Below, one piece after another: positions 39,028 through 47,781 of a DNA stretch of 64,000 nt. The notes beneath the pieces were generated by a model. That model was not told the origin of the DNA, ran no database searches, and saw only the letters and a program-made list of their open reading frames with translations. Source of the DNA: Paraburkholderia sp. CNPSo 3272 (GTDB lineage: Bacteria; Pseudomonadota; Gammaproteobacteria; Burkholderiales; Burkholderiaceae). Every line of letters starts with the position of its first letter. The first letter of the stretch is position 1. The DNA lies in NCBI RefSeq assembly GCF_024206495.1, contig NZ_JAMBPQ010000001.1, forward strand, positions 372,001-436,000, written 5' to 3'. The translations under genes were made by a program, and so were the position numbers.

Positions 39028-40278
39028 CTATCGCCGCCGTTCCTCGATGGCGCGCAGCAGCGACAGCGCGATGCCCTCGGCGGCGAGGCGCACCTCCTCG
39101 AGCGCCGGAAACGACGGCGCAAGCCGCAGATGGCTGTCGTGCGGATCGACGCCATAGGGGAACGCCGCGCCCGCGGGCGTGAGGACGAGTCCCGCCGCCG
39201 CCGCGAGTTCGACGGTGCGGCGCGCGCAACCGTGCGGGGCATAAAGGCTGATGAAATAGCCGCCGCGCGGCACGTTCCAGCTCACGCCGGGCACGCCGGC
39301 GAGGCGCGCGCGGAACACCGCGTCGAGCGCATCGAACTTCGGCTTGAGCAGCGCGCGATGGCGCGCCATCAACCCGGTGAGCGTCGTGCGCTCGCGCAGA
39401 AAGCGCACGTGGCGCAACTGGTTGAGCTTGTCCGGCCCGATGGTGCGCACGGCCGAGTGCTTCTGCCACCAGGCCACGTTGCGCGGCGCGGCGGCGAGCC
39501 ACGCGAACGCCCCGCCGCCGAACGTCACCTTCGACAGCGACGCGAACATCAGCGCGCGCCCGGCGTGGCCCGCCTCCGCGCAGGCCTCGAATACGTCGAG
39601 CGTCGTGTGCGCTTCGTCGCTCAGGTGGTGGAAGCGGTAGGCGTCGTCCCAGAAGAGCCGGAAGTCGGGCGCGGCGGGCATCGCGGCCAGACGCCGGATC
39701 ACCTCGTCGGACCAGATCGCGCCCGTCGGGTTGCTGTAGAGCGGCACGCACCATATGCCCTTGATCGACGCATCGTCGCGCACGAGCGCTTCCACACGGT
39801 CCATGTCGGGGCCGTCCTCGCGCATCGGCACGGCGATCATGCGCACGCCCAGCGCCTCGCAGATCGCGAAGTGGCGGTCGTAGCCCGGCACCGGGCACAG
39901 GAACGCGATCTCGCCTTGCGCTCGCCACGGCGCGCCAACCTCCGCGCCCTCGCCCACCGGCACGCCGTGCAGCAGCGCGAAGGTCAGCGCGTCGTGCATC
40001 AGTTCGAGGCTCGAATTGCCCGCCGCGATCACCTGTGCGGCCGGCACGCCGAGCAGACCGGCGCCCAGCTCGCGCGCCTCCGGCAAGCCGCTCGCCAGAC
40101 CGTAGTTGCGGCAATCGAAGCCATCGCGCGCGCAATAGCCGGCCTGCCCGGCCTCGTCGATGAGCGCCTGAGAGAGATCGAGCTGTTCGGGCGAAGGCTT
40201 GCCGCGCGACATGTCGAGCCGCATCTGCAGTTGCTGGAATCGTTCGTAGGTCAAATCGATGGGCGGTGACATCAACAT
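39028..40278 (-). CDS. PLP-dependent aminotransferase (class I/II, MocR-type fold)
   Basis: This encodes 416 residues; a second in-frame ATG lies at 40270-40272. The sequence fits the Aminotran_MocR family: MSRGKPSPEQLDLSQALID at the start, IAAGNSSLELMHDALTFALL, VPLYSNPTGAIWSDEVIRRL, and the PLP-lysine region MFASLSKVTFGGGAFAWLAA. No HTH domain is fused, so it is an enzyme rather than a MocR regulator. The substrate is unknown. It is divergent from a LysR gene 142 bp away that probably controls it. Confidence 0.9.
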   Translation of the reverse strand: MLMSPPIDLTYERFQQLQMRLDMSRGKPSPEQLDLSQALIDEAGQAGYCARDGFDCRNYGLASGLPEARELGAGLLGVPAAQVIAAGNSSLELMHDALTFALLHGVPVGEGAEVGAPWRAQGEIAFLCPVPGYDRHFAICEALGVRMIAVPMREDGPDMDRVEALVRDDASIKGIWCVPLYSNPTGAIWSDEVIRRLAAMPAAPDFRLFWDDAYRFHHLSDEAHTTLDVFEACAEAGHAGRALMFASLSKVTFGGGAFAWLAAAPRNVAWWQKHSAVRTIGPDKLNQLRHVRFLRERTTLTGLMARHRALLKPKFDALDAVFRARLAGVPGVSWNVPRGGYFISLYAPHGCARRTVELAAAAGLVLTPAGAAFPYGVDPHDSHLRLAPSFPALEEVRLAAEGIALSLLRAIEERRR

Positions 40279-40388
40279 GGGCTTCTCCGAAAAGCGAAGG
40301 ACGATGCGGATAACTGCGCGAAGAACAACGCGAAGGGTCGGTACGGCCCCAGTATCGGCGTGTCCCTGCGTTCAGACAAACGCGTTAT

Positions 40389-40407
40389 ATTGAAGCCTTC
40401 GATCAAT
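40389..40407. promoter_or_regulatory. Candidate LysR operator, ATTGA-N9-TCAAT
   Basis: This perfect 5-bp inverted repeat with a 9-nt spacer lies 14 bp before the LysR gene at 40421 and within the divergent aminotransferase/LysR intergenic region. Size and location fit an autoregulatory LysR site (AT-rich dyad). Binding is not shown by sequence alone. Confidence 0.45.
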
Positions 40408-40420
40408 TTTTCTTATACCA

Positions 40421-41299
40421 ATGAAGACCCTCGACCTCGACGTGCTCGCCATGGTGGTGGCTGTCGCCGACGCCGGCAGCTTCGTGCGCGGCGCCGCGCT
40501 CGTGCACCGCTCGCAGGCCGCGCTCAGCATGCAGATTCGCGCGCTCGAGGAATCCATCGGCAAGCCGCTCTTTATCCGCGCGCCGCGCAGCGTCACGCCC
40601 ACACCCGACGGCCAGACGCTCATCGCCTACGCGCGGCGCATGCTCGCGTTGCGCGACGAAGCGTGGGCCTCGCTCGCGCACCCGGAGGTGACGGGGCGCG
40701 TGTCGATCGGCGTGCCCGACGACTACGCGTCCTCGCTCATGCCGCCGGTGCTGCGCAAGTTCTCGGCGAACTGGCCGAAGGTGGAGATCCAGGTGATCGG
40801 GCTGCCGAGCAGCGCGCTCTTGCCGCTCCTGAAGGACAACAAGATCGATCTCGCCTGCATCACGCGTACGCGAGGCCTCGCGGGCGAGTTCATCCGCTTC
40901 GAGCCGATGGTATGGGCCGCGCCCCCCGCGGCGGTGAGCGCGGCGAGCGGACGCGAGATCTGGCGCGAGCGGCCGCTGCCGGTCGCCCTCTTCGGCGGCG
41001 GCAGCGTCGCGCACACGAACGCGATCCAGGCGCTGGAGCGCGCGAAGATCGCCTATCGCACATCGTATGAAAGCCCGAGCCTGATGGGCCTGTGCAGCAT
41101 GGTGGCCGCGGGTCTCGCGATCGCGCCGCTCGCGCGCTGCGCGGTGCCCGAGACGTTCGTCACGCTCGGCCGCCAGCATGGCTTGCCGGCACTGCCCGAA
41201 CTGGAAGTGGTGCTCGCGCGCAGCGCACGCTCGAACCGTCCGCCGTGCGACTTTCTCGCCGACCAGATCCTCGCGGAACTGCGCGTCCAGGAGCGATGA
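40421..41299 (+). CDS. LysR-family transcriptional regulator
   Basis: This encodes 292 residues. The N-terminal winged helix-turn-helix is clear (LDVLAMVVAVADAGSFVRGA followed by HRSQAALSMQIRALEESIGK). The C-terminal part is the LysR effector-binding domain. It is divergent from the aminotransferase gene, the usual arrangement for a regulator and its target. The ligand is unknown. Confidence 0.92.
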   Translation: MKTLDLDVLAMVVAVADAGSFVRGAALVHRSQAALSMQIRALEESIGKPLFIRAPRSVTPTPDGQTLIAYARRMLALRDEAWASLAHPEVTGRVSIGVPDDYASSLMPPVLRKFSANWPKVEIQVIGLPSSALLPLLKDNKIDLACITRTRGLAGEFIRFEPMVWAAPPAAVSAASGREIWRERPLPVALFGGGSVAHTNAIQALERAKIAYRTSYESPSLMGLCSMVAAGLAIAPLARCAVPETFVTLGRQHGLPALPELEVVLARSARSNRPPCDFLADQILAELRVQER

Positions 41300-41334
41300 T
41301 CTTCCGACGATGATTCGGGCAACGAATCAGTCAA

Positions 41335-41985
41335 TCAGTCGTCACCCAGCCGCGACAGCAGCGCGTAGAGACGCGAGACATGCCGCAGCAGCATTTCGCG
41401 ATGCTTCTCGATCTGCTCGAGGCGGCCTTCGAGATCGGCGCGCACGCGCTCGTCGGGGTCGGCGTAGTTGATCACGTCTTCGATACGCGAGCGCAGCACC
41501 GCCGGCTCGACGGGCGGCACGCTCAGATAGCGCTCGAGCTTGCGCACGTCCTGTGCGGCGAGATCGCGGATCTTGCGCGTGCCCGCGAGACGCCGGTGCA
41601 CCTCGGGCGTCGCCGTCGCTTCCTCGCGCTTCGCGCCTTGGCCGAAGATCGGCTCCACGCGCAGCACGGGCGCCTTGCGCACCGGATGCGCGGTGCCGCG
41701 AAAGCGCGCGCGCGGCGTCTCGCTCGCGATCGCTTCGCGTGTCTCGTCGGGCACGTCGGCGCTGTCGTGCTTCACGTCCATCCAGCCTTCGGGCAGACCC
41801 GTGACGGCTTCCACGCCGCGCACGAACTCCGCGCTGAAGTCGCGCTCGCCCGACACGATCAGCTTCATGTAGCTCGCGGAGAACGTCATCATGCGCGCGA
41901 GCCGCGTGGCCGACCCGACCTCACGCGTGAGCAGTGCCAGATTGGCCCGCCACATCGGCATGAGCGTGGCGTTGGCATCGTCCAT
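41335..41985 (-). CDS. Hypothetical protein with N-terminal helix-turn-helix-like region
   Basis: This encodes 216 residues, with GGAGGAGCTCC-like purines before the ATG. The first 75 residues look like a lambda-repressor-type helix bundle (NLALLTREVGSATRLARMMT, then ASYMKLIVSGERDFSAEFVR), with LPEGWMD similar to phage-type XRE regulators. The rest is charged and ends in a heptad-like helix (RLEQIEKHREMLLRHVSRLY). Function is unknown; DNA binding is inference. It is convergent with the LysR gene, with the 11-bp array about 100 bp upstream of its start. Confidence 0.75.
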   Translation of the reverse strand: MDDANATLMPMWRANLALLTREVGSATRLARMMTFSASYMKLIVSGERDFSAEFVRGVEAVTGLPEGWMDVKHDSADVPDETREAIASETPRARFRGTAHPVRKAPVLRVEPIFGQGAKREEATATPEVHRRLAGTRKIRDLAAQDVRKLERYLSVPPVEPAVLRSRIEDVINYADPDERVRADLEGRLEQIEKHREMLLRHVSRLYALLSRLGDD

Positions 41986-42084
41986 TGCGGAGCTCCTCCT
42001 TCGTTCGCGTCATCTGCCAATGATACGGGCTGCGGCGCACCATGCGCGCTTTCCTGGGCCGTGCCCCAATCCGCGCACCGTTGT

Positions 42085-42136
42085 TGGCACTTACCTGGCA
42101 CCTGCTTGGCACTTGCCTGGCACTTCGTTGGCAGCC
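42085..42136. repeat. 11-bp direct repeat array, 4 copies plus a partial
   Basis: The contiguous units are TGGCACTTACC, TGGCACCTGCT, TGGCACTTGCC, TGGCACTTCGT and a partial TGGCAGCC. The first six bases are invariant in the four full units. A period of 11 places the TGGCAC cores on the same face of DNA. The array is between the HTH gene (starting at 41985) and the end of hutC. The rest of 41986-42257 has no gene. Confidence 0.92.
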
Positions 42137-42257
42137 TGGTCAGCCCTCCGCCAAGCGCGCAAGACGCATGCCAATGACGACTCGCGACGCACTGGGAAAA
42201 GACTGAGGAAATCGCGGCGAGCGGCGCGAAGGGACCGGGGCAGCCCGACCCGGGTGG

Positions 42258-42953
42258 CTAGAAATGCCCGGTGAAGCGATAGCGGCTACCCGGATGCCAG
42301 AGATTGGCGACCGAAGCGACGAGCCCGCGCGAGCGGGTGCGCCGGTGCAGCACGAGGCACGGTTCGGCATCGCCCATGGCGAGGTGCGTGCGCGTCTGCG
42401 CCTCGGGGGCAAGCGCCTCGATGCGGTACTCCACGCCCTGCAGCGGCGCGACATGCACGAGGTACTGGTTCGGCGTGATGTGCGTGAAGTCCTGCGCCGC
42501 GTAATCGGGCGCGACGGCGGGATTGACCCAGCGCTCTTCGAGCTGCACGGGCTCGTCGTTCTCGAAGTGGAGCACGCGCGAGTTGAACACCTGATCGTTC
42601 GCGGCGAGCCCCATTTCGACGGCGAGCGCCTCGTCGGCGCAATGCACTCCGATCTCGAGCACCTCGGCGCGGTAGCGGTGCCCGCGCGCGAGGATTTCGT
42701 CGGAGATGCTGCGAATGGCGACGAGCGTCGATTCGTACTTGGGCCGCGCGACGAAGGTGCCCGCGCCCTGCACGCGCGTGAGCACCTGTTCCGCCGTGAG
42801 TTCGCGCAACGCCCGGTTCACGGTCATGCGGGCGACCTTGAACTCGCGCGCCAGTTCGTTCTCCGAAGGCACCTGGTCGCCCTCGCTCCACTCACCGGCG
42901 TGAATGCGCGCGAGGATGAAGTCCTTGATGCCCTGGTATGCGGGAGCGTTCAT
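42258..42953 (-). CDS. hutC: Histidine utilisation repressor
   Basis: This 231-residue GntR-family protein of the HutC subfamily has an N-terminal winged helix (EGDQVPSENELAREFKVARM, then TVNRALRELTAEQVLTRVQG) and a C-terminal UTRA ligand domain (ITPNQYLVHVAPLQGVEYRI). HutC proteins repress hut genes and are relieved by urocanate. It lies 58 bp after hutH, so it should be autoregulated with it. The expected partner hutU does not follow in this window. Confidence 0.95.
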   Translation of the reverse strand: MNAPAYQGIKDFILARIHAGEWSEGDQVPSENELAREFKVARMTVNRALRELTAEQVLTRVQGAGTFVARPKYESTLVAIRSISDEILARGHRYRAEVLEIGVHCADEALAVEMGLAANDQVFNSRVLHFENDEPVQLEERWVNPAVAPDYAAQDFTHITPNQYLVHVAPLQGVEYRIEALAPEAQTRTHLAMGDAEPCLVLHRRTRSRGLVASVANLWHPGSRYRFTGHF

Positions 42954-43011
42954 CGCGTTGGCCGTGCTTTGGCTTGGCGCCTGCTTGTGCGTGATCGCGC
43001 GTGCTTGCGCG

Positions 43012-44547
43012 TTATTGCGCCTCGGACTCGAACGCGAGCGGGCTGTGCGAAGCGATGGCGCCGTTCTGTACGAGACGCGTAATCGCCTCGATATCCGGCG
43101 CGAAGTAGCGGTCGAGGTCGTAATGCGGCACCTCGGCGCGCACCGACTGCATCACATGCGCGAGCGCCGGGCTCGTGTGATGCGGCGCGCGCAGGTCCAC
43201 GCCCTGGGCTGCGGCGAGCAGTTCGATCGCGAGGATGTTGGCCGTGTTGCCGGCGATGTCGGCGAGCTTGCGCGCGGCGAACGTCGCCATCGAAACGTGG
43301 TCTTCCTGGTTCGCCGAAGTCGGCAGCGAATCGACCGAGGCCGGATGCGCGAGCGTCTTGTTTTCCGATGCCAGCGCAGCCGCGGTGACGTGCGCGATCA
43401 TGAAGCCCGAGTTCACGCCGCCGTCCTTCACGAGGAATGGCGGCAGGCCCGAGAGCGTCGCGTCGATGAGCAGCGCGATGCGGCGCTCGGCCAGTGCGCC
43501 GATTTCGGCTGCGGCCAGCGCGAGATTGTCGGCGGCGAAGGCCACCGGTTCCGCGTGGAAGTTGCCGCCCGAGAGCACTTCATTCGTTTCGGGAAAGATC
43601 AGCGGATTGTCGGAAACCGCGTTCGCCTCGATGAGCAGCACCTGCGCCGCGTGGCGCATCTGGTCCAGACACGCGCCCATCACCTGCGGCTGGCAGCGCA
43701 GCGAGTACGGGTCCTGGACCTTGCCGCAGTCGCGGTGCGAGAGGTTGATCGCCGAGCCTTCGAGCAGCGTGCGATAGGCCGCGGCCGCCTCGATCTGGCC
43801 GCGATGGCCGCGCAGCTCGTGAATGCGCGCGTCGAACGGCTTCACCGAACCGGCCGCCGCATCCACGCAGAGCGCGCCAGCAACGAGTGCCGTGCGGTAG
43901 AGATCTTCGATCGCGAACATGTTGTAGATCGCGAGCGCCGCCGAAGCCTGCGTGCCGTTGAGCAGCGCGAGACCTTCCTTGGCCTGCAGCGCGAGCGGCT
44001 TGAGTCCCGCGGCTGCGAGACCGGCTTCGGCGCTGGCACGCTCGCCGCGGATGAGCACTTCGCCGATGCCGAGCAGCACCGCCGACATATGCGCGAGCGG
44101 CGCCAGGTCTCCCGATGCGCCCACCGAGCCCTTCACTGGAATGAGCGGCAGCACGTCGGCGTTGAAGAGAGTGATGAGCGCGTCCATCACTTCGCGGCGG
44201 ATGCCCGAATAGCCACGGCCCAGGCTCGACAGCTTCAACGCCATGAGCAGACGCACGACCGGGCGCGACATCGGCTCGCCCACGCCCACCGCATGCGAGA
44301 GGACCAGATTGCGCTGCAGCAGTTCGAGCTGGTCGCTCGGGATATGCGTGCTCGCCAGACGCCCGAAGCCCGTATTGATGCCGTAGGCGGGCTCGCCCTT
44401 CGCCGTGATCTCGGCAACGGCGCGTGCGCCCGCGTCGATGCCGGCGAAGCTGGCCGGATCGAGCTCGAGCCGCACTGCCTCGCGCGCGATCTGGCGCAGT
44501 TGGGGCAGGGTCAGATGGCCGGGCGTGAGGCGGAGAGTCGGGAACAT
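43012..44547 (-). CDS. hutH: Histidine ammonia-lyase
   Basis: From the ATG at 44545-44547 (AGGA nearby upstream) this is 511 residues, the normal length. It removes ammonia from histidine to give urocanate. The internal MIO cofactor site is [15 protein letters not shown] (Ala-Ser-Gly). [16 protein letters not shown] and [15 protein letters not shown] are other family signatures. Two HutC-like operators lie just upstream, so it is probably induced by histidine or urocanate. Confidence 0.97.
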   Translation of the reverse strand: MFPTLRLTPGHLTLPQLRQIAREAVRLELDPASFAGIDAGARAVAEITAKGEPAYGINTGFGRLASTHIPSDQLELLQRNLVLSHAVGVGEPMSRPVVRLLMALKLSSLGRGYSGIRREVMDALITLFNADVLPLIPVKGSVGASGDLAPLAHMSAVLLGIGEVLIRGERASAEAGLAAAGLKPLALQAKEGLALLNGTQASAALAIYNMFAIEDLYRTALVAGALCVDAAAGSVKPFDARIHELRGHRGQIEAAAAYRTLLEGSAINLSHRDCGKVQDPYSLRCQPQVMGACLDQMRHAAQVLLIEANAVSDNPLIFPETNEVLSGGNFHAEPVAFAADNLALAAAEIGALAERRIALLIDATLSGLPPFLVKDGGVNSGFMIAHVTAAALASENKTLAHPASVDSLPTSANQEDHVSMATFAARKLADIAGNTANILAIELLAAAQGVDLRAPHHTSPALAHVMQSVRAEVPHYDLDRYFAPDIEAITRLVQNGAIASHSPLAFESEAQ

Positions 44548-44556
44548 GATCGAATC

Positions 44557-44614
44557 CTGTCTATACAAGTCGCGAAAGTGGCCGAAGTCTAGCCTGGCGC
44601 GCCTGTCTATACAA
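44557..44614 (-). promoter_or_regulatory. Two HutC-like operators upstream of hutH
   Basis: TGTCTATACAA occurs at 44558-44568 and again at 44604-44614, each preceded by CC. On the minus strand they read TTGTATAGACA, a near-palindrome of the type reported for HutC in proteobacteria. The first is 10 bp from the hutH start codon. The 46-bp spacing is about four helical turns. Confidence 0.7.
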
Positions 44615-44671
44615 CTCCCCTTTGCGGCCTCTGTAGCCTGGGACTATCCACGAGAGGGCCGCCAGCGCCCG

Positions 44672-45604
44672 TCACCCATCGAGTTGCAGCCTGCCCCCAA
44701 TGAACGCGAGAAAGCATTGCACGCGTGCCGCGAGCGCCGCGCTGCGGTAGTAGACGGCGTGGATTGGCTGGCGCGACTCGATCAGCGCGTCGTCGAGCAC
44801 GGTAACGAGGCGGCCCGCCTCGCGGTCCGCCGTGGTGAGGAAGTCGGAGAGGCACGCGATGCCGCTGCCGGCGAGCGTGAGCTGGCGTATCGTCTCGCCG
44901 CTCGACGCCGAAAGCGCAGGCGCGATCGTGTAGCCGGGCTCGATCTCCTGGGTCTTCGCGGCCGCGCGCGTTTCGTCGCGGGCCGCCACCCGCAGGGGCC
45001 AGCCGTTCAGATGCGCGGGCGCCGTGAAGCCGACCAGCCGATGGTCGCGCAACGCGGCCACGCTGCGCGGCGTGCCGTGCGCCGCCAGATAGCCGGGACT
45101 CGCGACAATGCGCAACCGGCTCGTGCCGAGCGAGCGCGCGTGCAGCGTGGAGTCCTGCAGCGTGCCGATGCGAACGGCGATGTCCACGCGTTGCTCCAGC
45201 AAATCGACAATGCGCTCGTTGTTGGTGAGTTCGAGTTCGATCTCGGGGTAAGCGTCGGCGAATGCCGCGACGTGCGGCACGATGCAGTGAAGCATGAACG
45301 GCGTGGCCGCATCCACGCGCAACCGCCCGGAGGGACGCTCGCGATGGCGCGTGACGGCTTCCTCGGCATCGGCCAGCGCCGCGAGAATCGCGCGGGCGCG
45401 ATCGAGGAACAGCTCACCCTCTTCGGTGAGTTGCAGGCGTCGCGTGGTGCGCAGGATCAGCGCGACGCCCAGCTGCTTTTCGAGCCGCGTCAGCGCGCGG
45501 CTCACGCCCGATACGGTCTGCTCGAGCTTTTCCGCCGCAGCGGTAATCGACCCCGCATCGATCACGGTGACGAATACGAGCAGTTCGTCGGTCGACGTCT
45601 TCAT
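44672..45604 (-). CDS. LysR-family transcriptional regulator
   Basis: This encodes 310 residues, with the LysR winged helix at residues 5-65 (LLVFVTVIDAGSITAAAEKL and QTVSGVSRALTRLEKQLGVA) and a substrate-binding fold after it. It is divergent from the NAD-dependent epimerase gene, which is its most likely target. It resembles regulators that control neighbouring oxidoreductases (DsdC/YafC-type arrangement). The ligand is unknown. Confidence 0.92.
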   Translation of the reverse strand: MKTSTDELLVFVTVIDAGSITAAAEKLEQTVSGVSRALTRLEKQLGVALILRTTRRLQLTEEGELFLDRARAILAALADAEEAVTRHRERPSGRLRVDAATPFMLHCIVPHVAAFADAYPEIELELTNNERIVDLLEQRVDIAVRIGTLQDSTLHARSLGTSRLRIVASPGYLAAHGTPRSVAALRDHRLVGFTAPAHLNGWPLRVAARDETRAAAKTQEIEPGYTIAPALSASSGETIRQLTLAGSGIACLSDFLTTADREAGRLVTVLDDALIESRQPIHAVYYRSAALAARVQCFLAFIGGRLQLDG

Positions 45605-45610
45605 CGTAGG

Positions 45611-45630
45611 ATTTTTGATCCGCAGTCAAT
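45611..45630. promoter_or_regulatory. Candidate LysR operator, TTGA-N7-TCAA
   Basis: TTGA (45615-45618) and TCAA (45626-45629) form an inverted repeat in an AT-rich stretch 10 bp before the LysR start, in the 114-bp gap to the epimerase gene. It fits the T-N11-A type of LysR box in size and location. Confidence 0.4.
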
Positions 45631-45718
45631 ATTCATTTGAGACTAACACGGTTTTTGCAAAACCCGGATGCCCCGATACTGGCTTCCATCGCAATCAAGA
45701 CAGGATCAGGAGCAACTC

Positions 45719-46633
45719 ATGAAAGTCTTCGTGACAGGCGCAGGCGGATTTATCGGCGGTTCGATCGCGGCGCATCTCGTGCGCGCGGGCCACACGGTGC
45801 GCGGCCTCGTGCGCCGGCCCGAGCAGATCGCCGACCTCGAAAAGCTCGGCATCACGCCCGTACAGGGCAATCTCGACGACCGCGCAACGCTGATGGGGCA
45901 AGCGCGCGCCGCCGACACCGTGATCAACGCGGCGAGCAGCGACCATCGCGGCGCGGTCGAGGCGCTCATCGACGCGCTCGAAGGCTCCGGCAAGACGCTC
46001 CTGCATACGAGCGGCTCGAGCATCGTGGGCGACGCGTCGGGCGGCGAGGCAACCGCACACATCTATCGCGAAGACGCCCTGCCCGCGCCGACCGCCGACA
46101 AGGCGGCGCGCGTGGCCATCGACAATCTCGTGCTCGCGGCCGCGGCGCGCGGCGTGAGGAGCGCCGTGCTCTGCAACACGCTGATCTACGGCGCGGGCGC
46201 GGTGCCGGGCGCCGCGAGCGTGCAACTGCCGCGGCTGATCCGCCAGGCGCAGAAGAGCGGCGTGATGCGTCACGTAGGGTTCGGCCTGAACATCTGGTCG
46301 AACGTGCATGTCGACGACGTGGCCGAACTCTATCGCCTCGCGCTCGAAAACACGCCGGCCGGTACGTTCTACTTCGTGGAAAGCGGCGAGGCGAACTTCC
46401 GCGATATGACCACGGCGCTCGCCGAAGTGATGGGTCTGGGCGCGCCGCAGGACTGGCCGCTCGAAGCCGCAATCGAGGAATGGGGTTACGAAATGGCGTC
46501 GTACGGCCTGGGCTCGAATAGCCGCGTGCGCGGCGAGCGCGCACGCACGCTGCTCGGCTGGCAGCCGCAGCGCACCTCGGTCACGGACTGGATCCGCAAC
46601 GAGATGCTAAAAGCGCCGATCGCGCAGAAATAA
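45719..46633 (+). CDS. NAD(P)-dependent epimerase/dehydratase family protein
   Basis: The ATG at 45719 follows AGGAG and gives 304 residues. The Rossmann motif VTGAGGFIGGSIAAHLV is at residues 5-21. The protein belongs to the extended short-chain dehydrogenase class but has no obvious YxxxK pair, so its catalytic type is uncertain. NVHVDDVAELYRLALEN is a family landmark. It may act on nucleotide sugars or be a general reductase. It is divergent from the LysR gene. Confidence 0.85.
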   Translation: MKVFVTGAGGFIGGSIAAHLVRAGHTVRGLVRRPEQIADLEKLGITPVQGNLDDRATLMGQARAADTVINAASSDHRGAVEALIDALEGSGKTLLHTSGSSIVGDASGGEATAHIYREDALPAPTADKAARVAIDNLVLAAAARGVRSAVLCNTLIYGAGAVPGAASVQLPRLIRQAQKSGVMRHVGFGLNIWSNVHVDDVAELYRLALENTPAGTFYFVESGEANFRDMTTALAEVMGLGAPQDWPLEAAIEEWGYEMASYGLGSNSRVRGERARTLLGWQPQRTSVTDWIRNEMLKAPIAQK

Positions 46634-46739
46634 GTGTTGTAGCGCACGTAATTGTTGCGTATCCGTAAGGTCGCTCCGCTAGAATCCGAGCGTCTTGCAC
46701 TAGCCGCCGGCGCGCTGCGCGCCGGCACCGGATACGCCG

Positions 46740-46922
46740 ATGCTCCTCGCGCTGAACTTCTACTGGCTGACCAATCTGATGGCCATCTTGTTCATCGTCG
46801 CGTGCCTCTACGACACGCGCTACGACGAATATGGCACGCTGACGCTCGCCGCCGGCGCGATGGGACTCATCGTGATGGCGATAGAAGTGCTGCTGCGCCC
46901 CGCGTTCGAGATGTCGCTCTAA
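46740..46922 (+). CDS. Small two-helix membrane protein
   Basis: This encodes 60 residues with two membrane segments (LLALNFYWLTNLMAILFIVA and LTLAAGAMGLIVMAIEVLL) separated by a charged loop (DTRYDEYG). I recognise no family. A 9-bp perfect hairpin (GCCGGCGCG, loop CTG, CGCGCCGGC; 46706-46726) lies 13 bp before the ATG where a ribosome site would be. TAGAAT at about 46679 may be a -10. The composition supports a real but unassigned membrane peptide. Confidence 0.6.
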   Translation: MLLALNFYWLTNLMAILFIVACLYDTRYDEYGTLTLAAGAMGLIVMAIEVLLRPAFEMSL

Positions 46923-47005
46923 GACGCTTCTTTCACGATTGTTTCGCGACGCGCGCAGCATTTTTCTTTCGTTGCACTAACAACTACCCTCCCAGCGCCG
47001 CACCA

Positions 47006-47746
47006 CTACGCCTTCTCGTGCGCACAGCACGACGATTGCGCGGGCGCGTCTTCATAGCGATCGTGGTGGCGCATCCACTCGCGCATGTCCTTCTCTTCGT
47101 TGCGTCCCTTTGCGGTCAACTCCAGCATCGCGTACGTGCCGATCAGCATCTCCCCGCCGCGCGCATACGTCGAATACGTGTGATACACGTTGCCCGCTTC
47201 ATCGCGATAAAACGCGCTGACGCCGGGCAGCTCGTCGCTCATGTAGTCCTGCTCGGTGTAGTTGTAGATCGCCTTGCCGCGCGCCTTGTCGGCCTCGCTG
47301 AACGACACGTGATAGTCGAAGTTGAAGTCGCTCCCATTCGACGAAACCCATGGAAAACGCCAGCCCATGCGCTGCTTGAACGCCTCGATCTTCGCGAGCG
47401 GCGCGCGCGAAACGGCCACGTAAGTCACGTCGTGATGCTCCAGATGCGGCAGCATGCCGTCCACGTGGTCGGAGAGGAACGAGCAGCCTGGGCACCCTTC
47501 TTCCCATTCCGGCCCGAGCATGAAGTGATAAACGATCAGCTGGCTGCGCGGCCCGAATAGCTGCGCGAGCGTGCGCGGGCCCTGCGATGTTTCGAACGTA
47601 TAGGTCTTGTCGACCTTCACCCACGGCAGCGCCTGGCGCTTCGCCACCAGCGCATCCCGCGCGTGCGTGAAAGCGCGCTCTTCGGCGAGTAACGCCTTGC
47701 GGGCTTCCAGCCATTCGGTCTGCGAAACGATCTTGTGCGATTGCAT
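47006..47746 (-). CDS. DUF899 thioredoxin-like family protein
   Basis: The ATG at 47744-47746 follows GGAGG and gives 246 residues; the frame continues upstream but is not family-like there. The DUF899 hallmarks are present: VDKTYTFETSQGPRTLAQLF, YHFMLGPEWEEGCPGCSFLS with a CPGC pair, and SSNGSDFNFDYHVSF. The fold is thioredoxin-like. The C-terminus has SSCCAHEKA. It is the third gene of an ArsR-SRPBCC-DUF899 unit, a recurring combination of unknown function. Confidence 0.9.
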   Translation of the reverse strand: MQSHKIVSQTEWLEARKALLAEERAFTHARDALVAKRQALPWVKVDKTYTFETSQGPRTLAQLFGPRSQLIVYHFMLGPEWEEGCPGCSFLSDHVDGMLPHLEHHDVTYVAVSRAPLAKIEAFKQRMGWRFPWVSSNGSDFNFDYHVSFSEADKARGKAIYNYTEQDYMSDELPGVSAFYRDEAGNVYHTYSTYARGGEMLIGTYAMLELTAKGRNEEKDMREWMRHHDRYEDAPAQSSCCAHEKA

Positions 47747-47781
47747 CTCTCGATTCCTCCTTGCGCTTGAATGAGCGCCGT

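Noticed and set aside
42085-42136. Sigma-54 promoter (TGGCAC-N5-TTGC)
   Set aside because: The GG-N10-GC spacing is produced by the 11-bp repeat itself, but the -12 element reads TGGC rather than TTGC and no suitably placed gene start follows.
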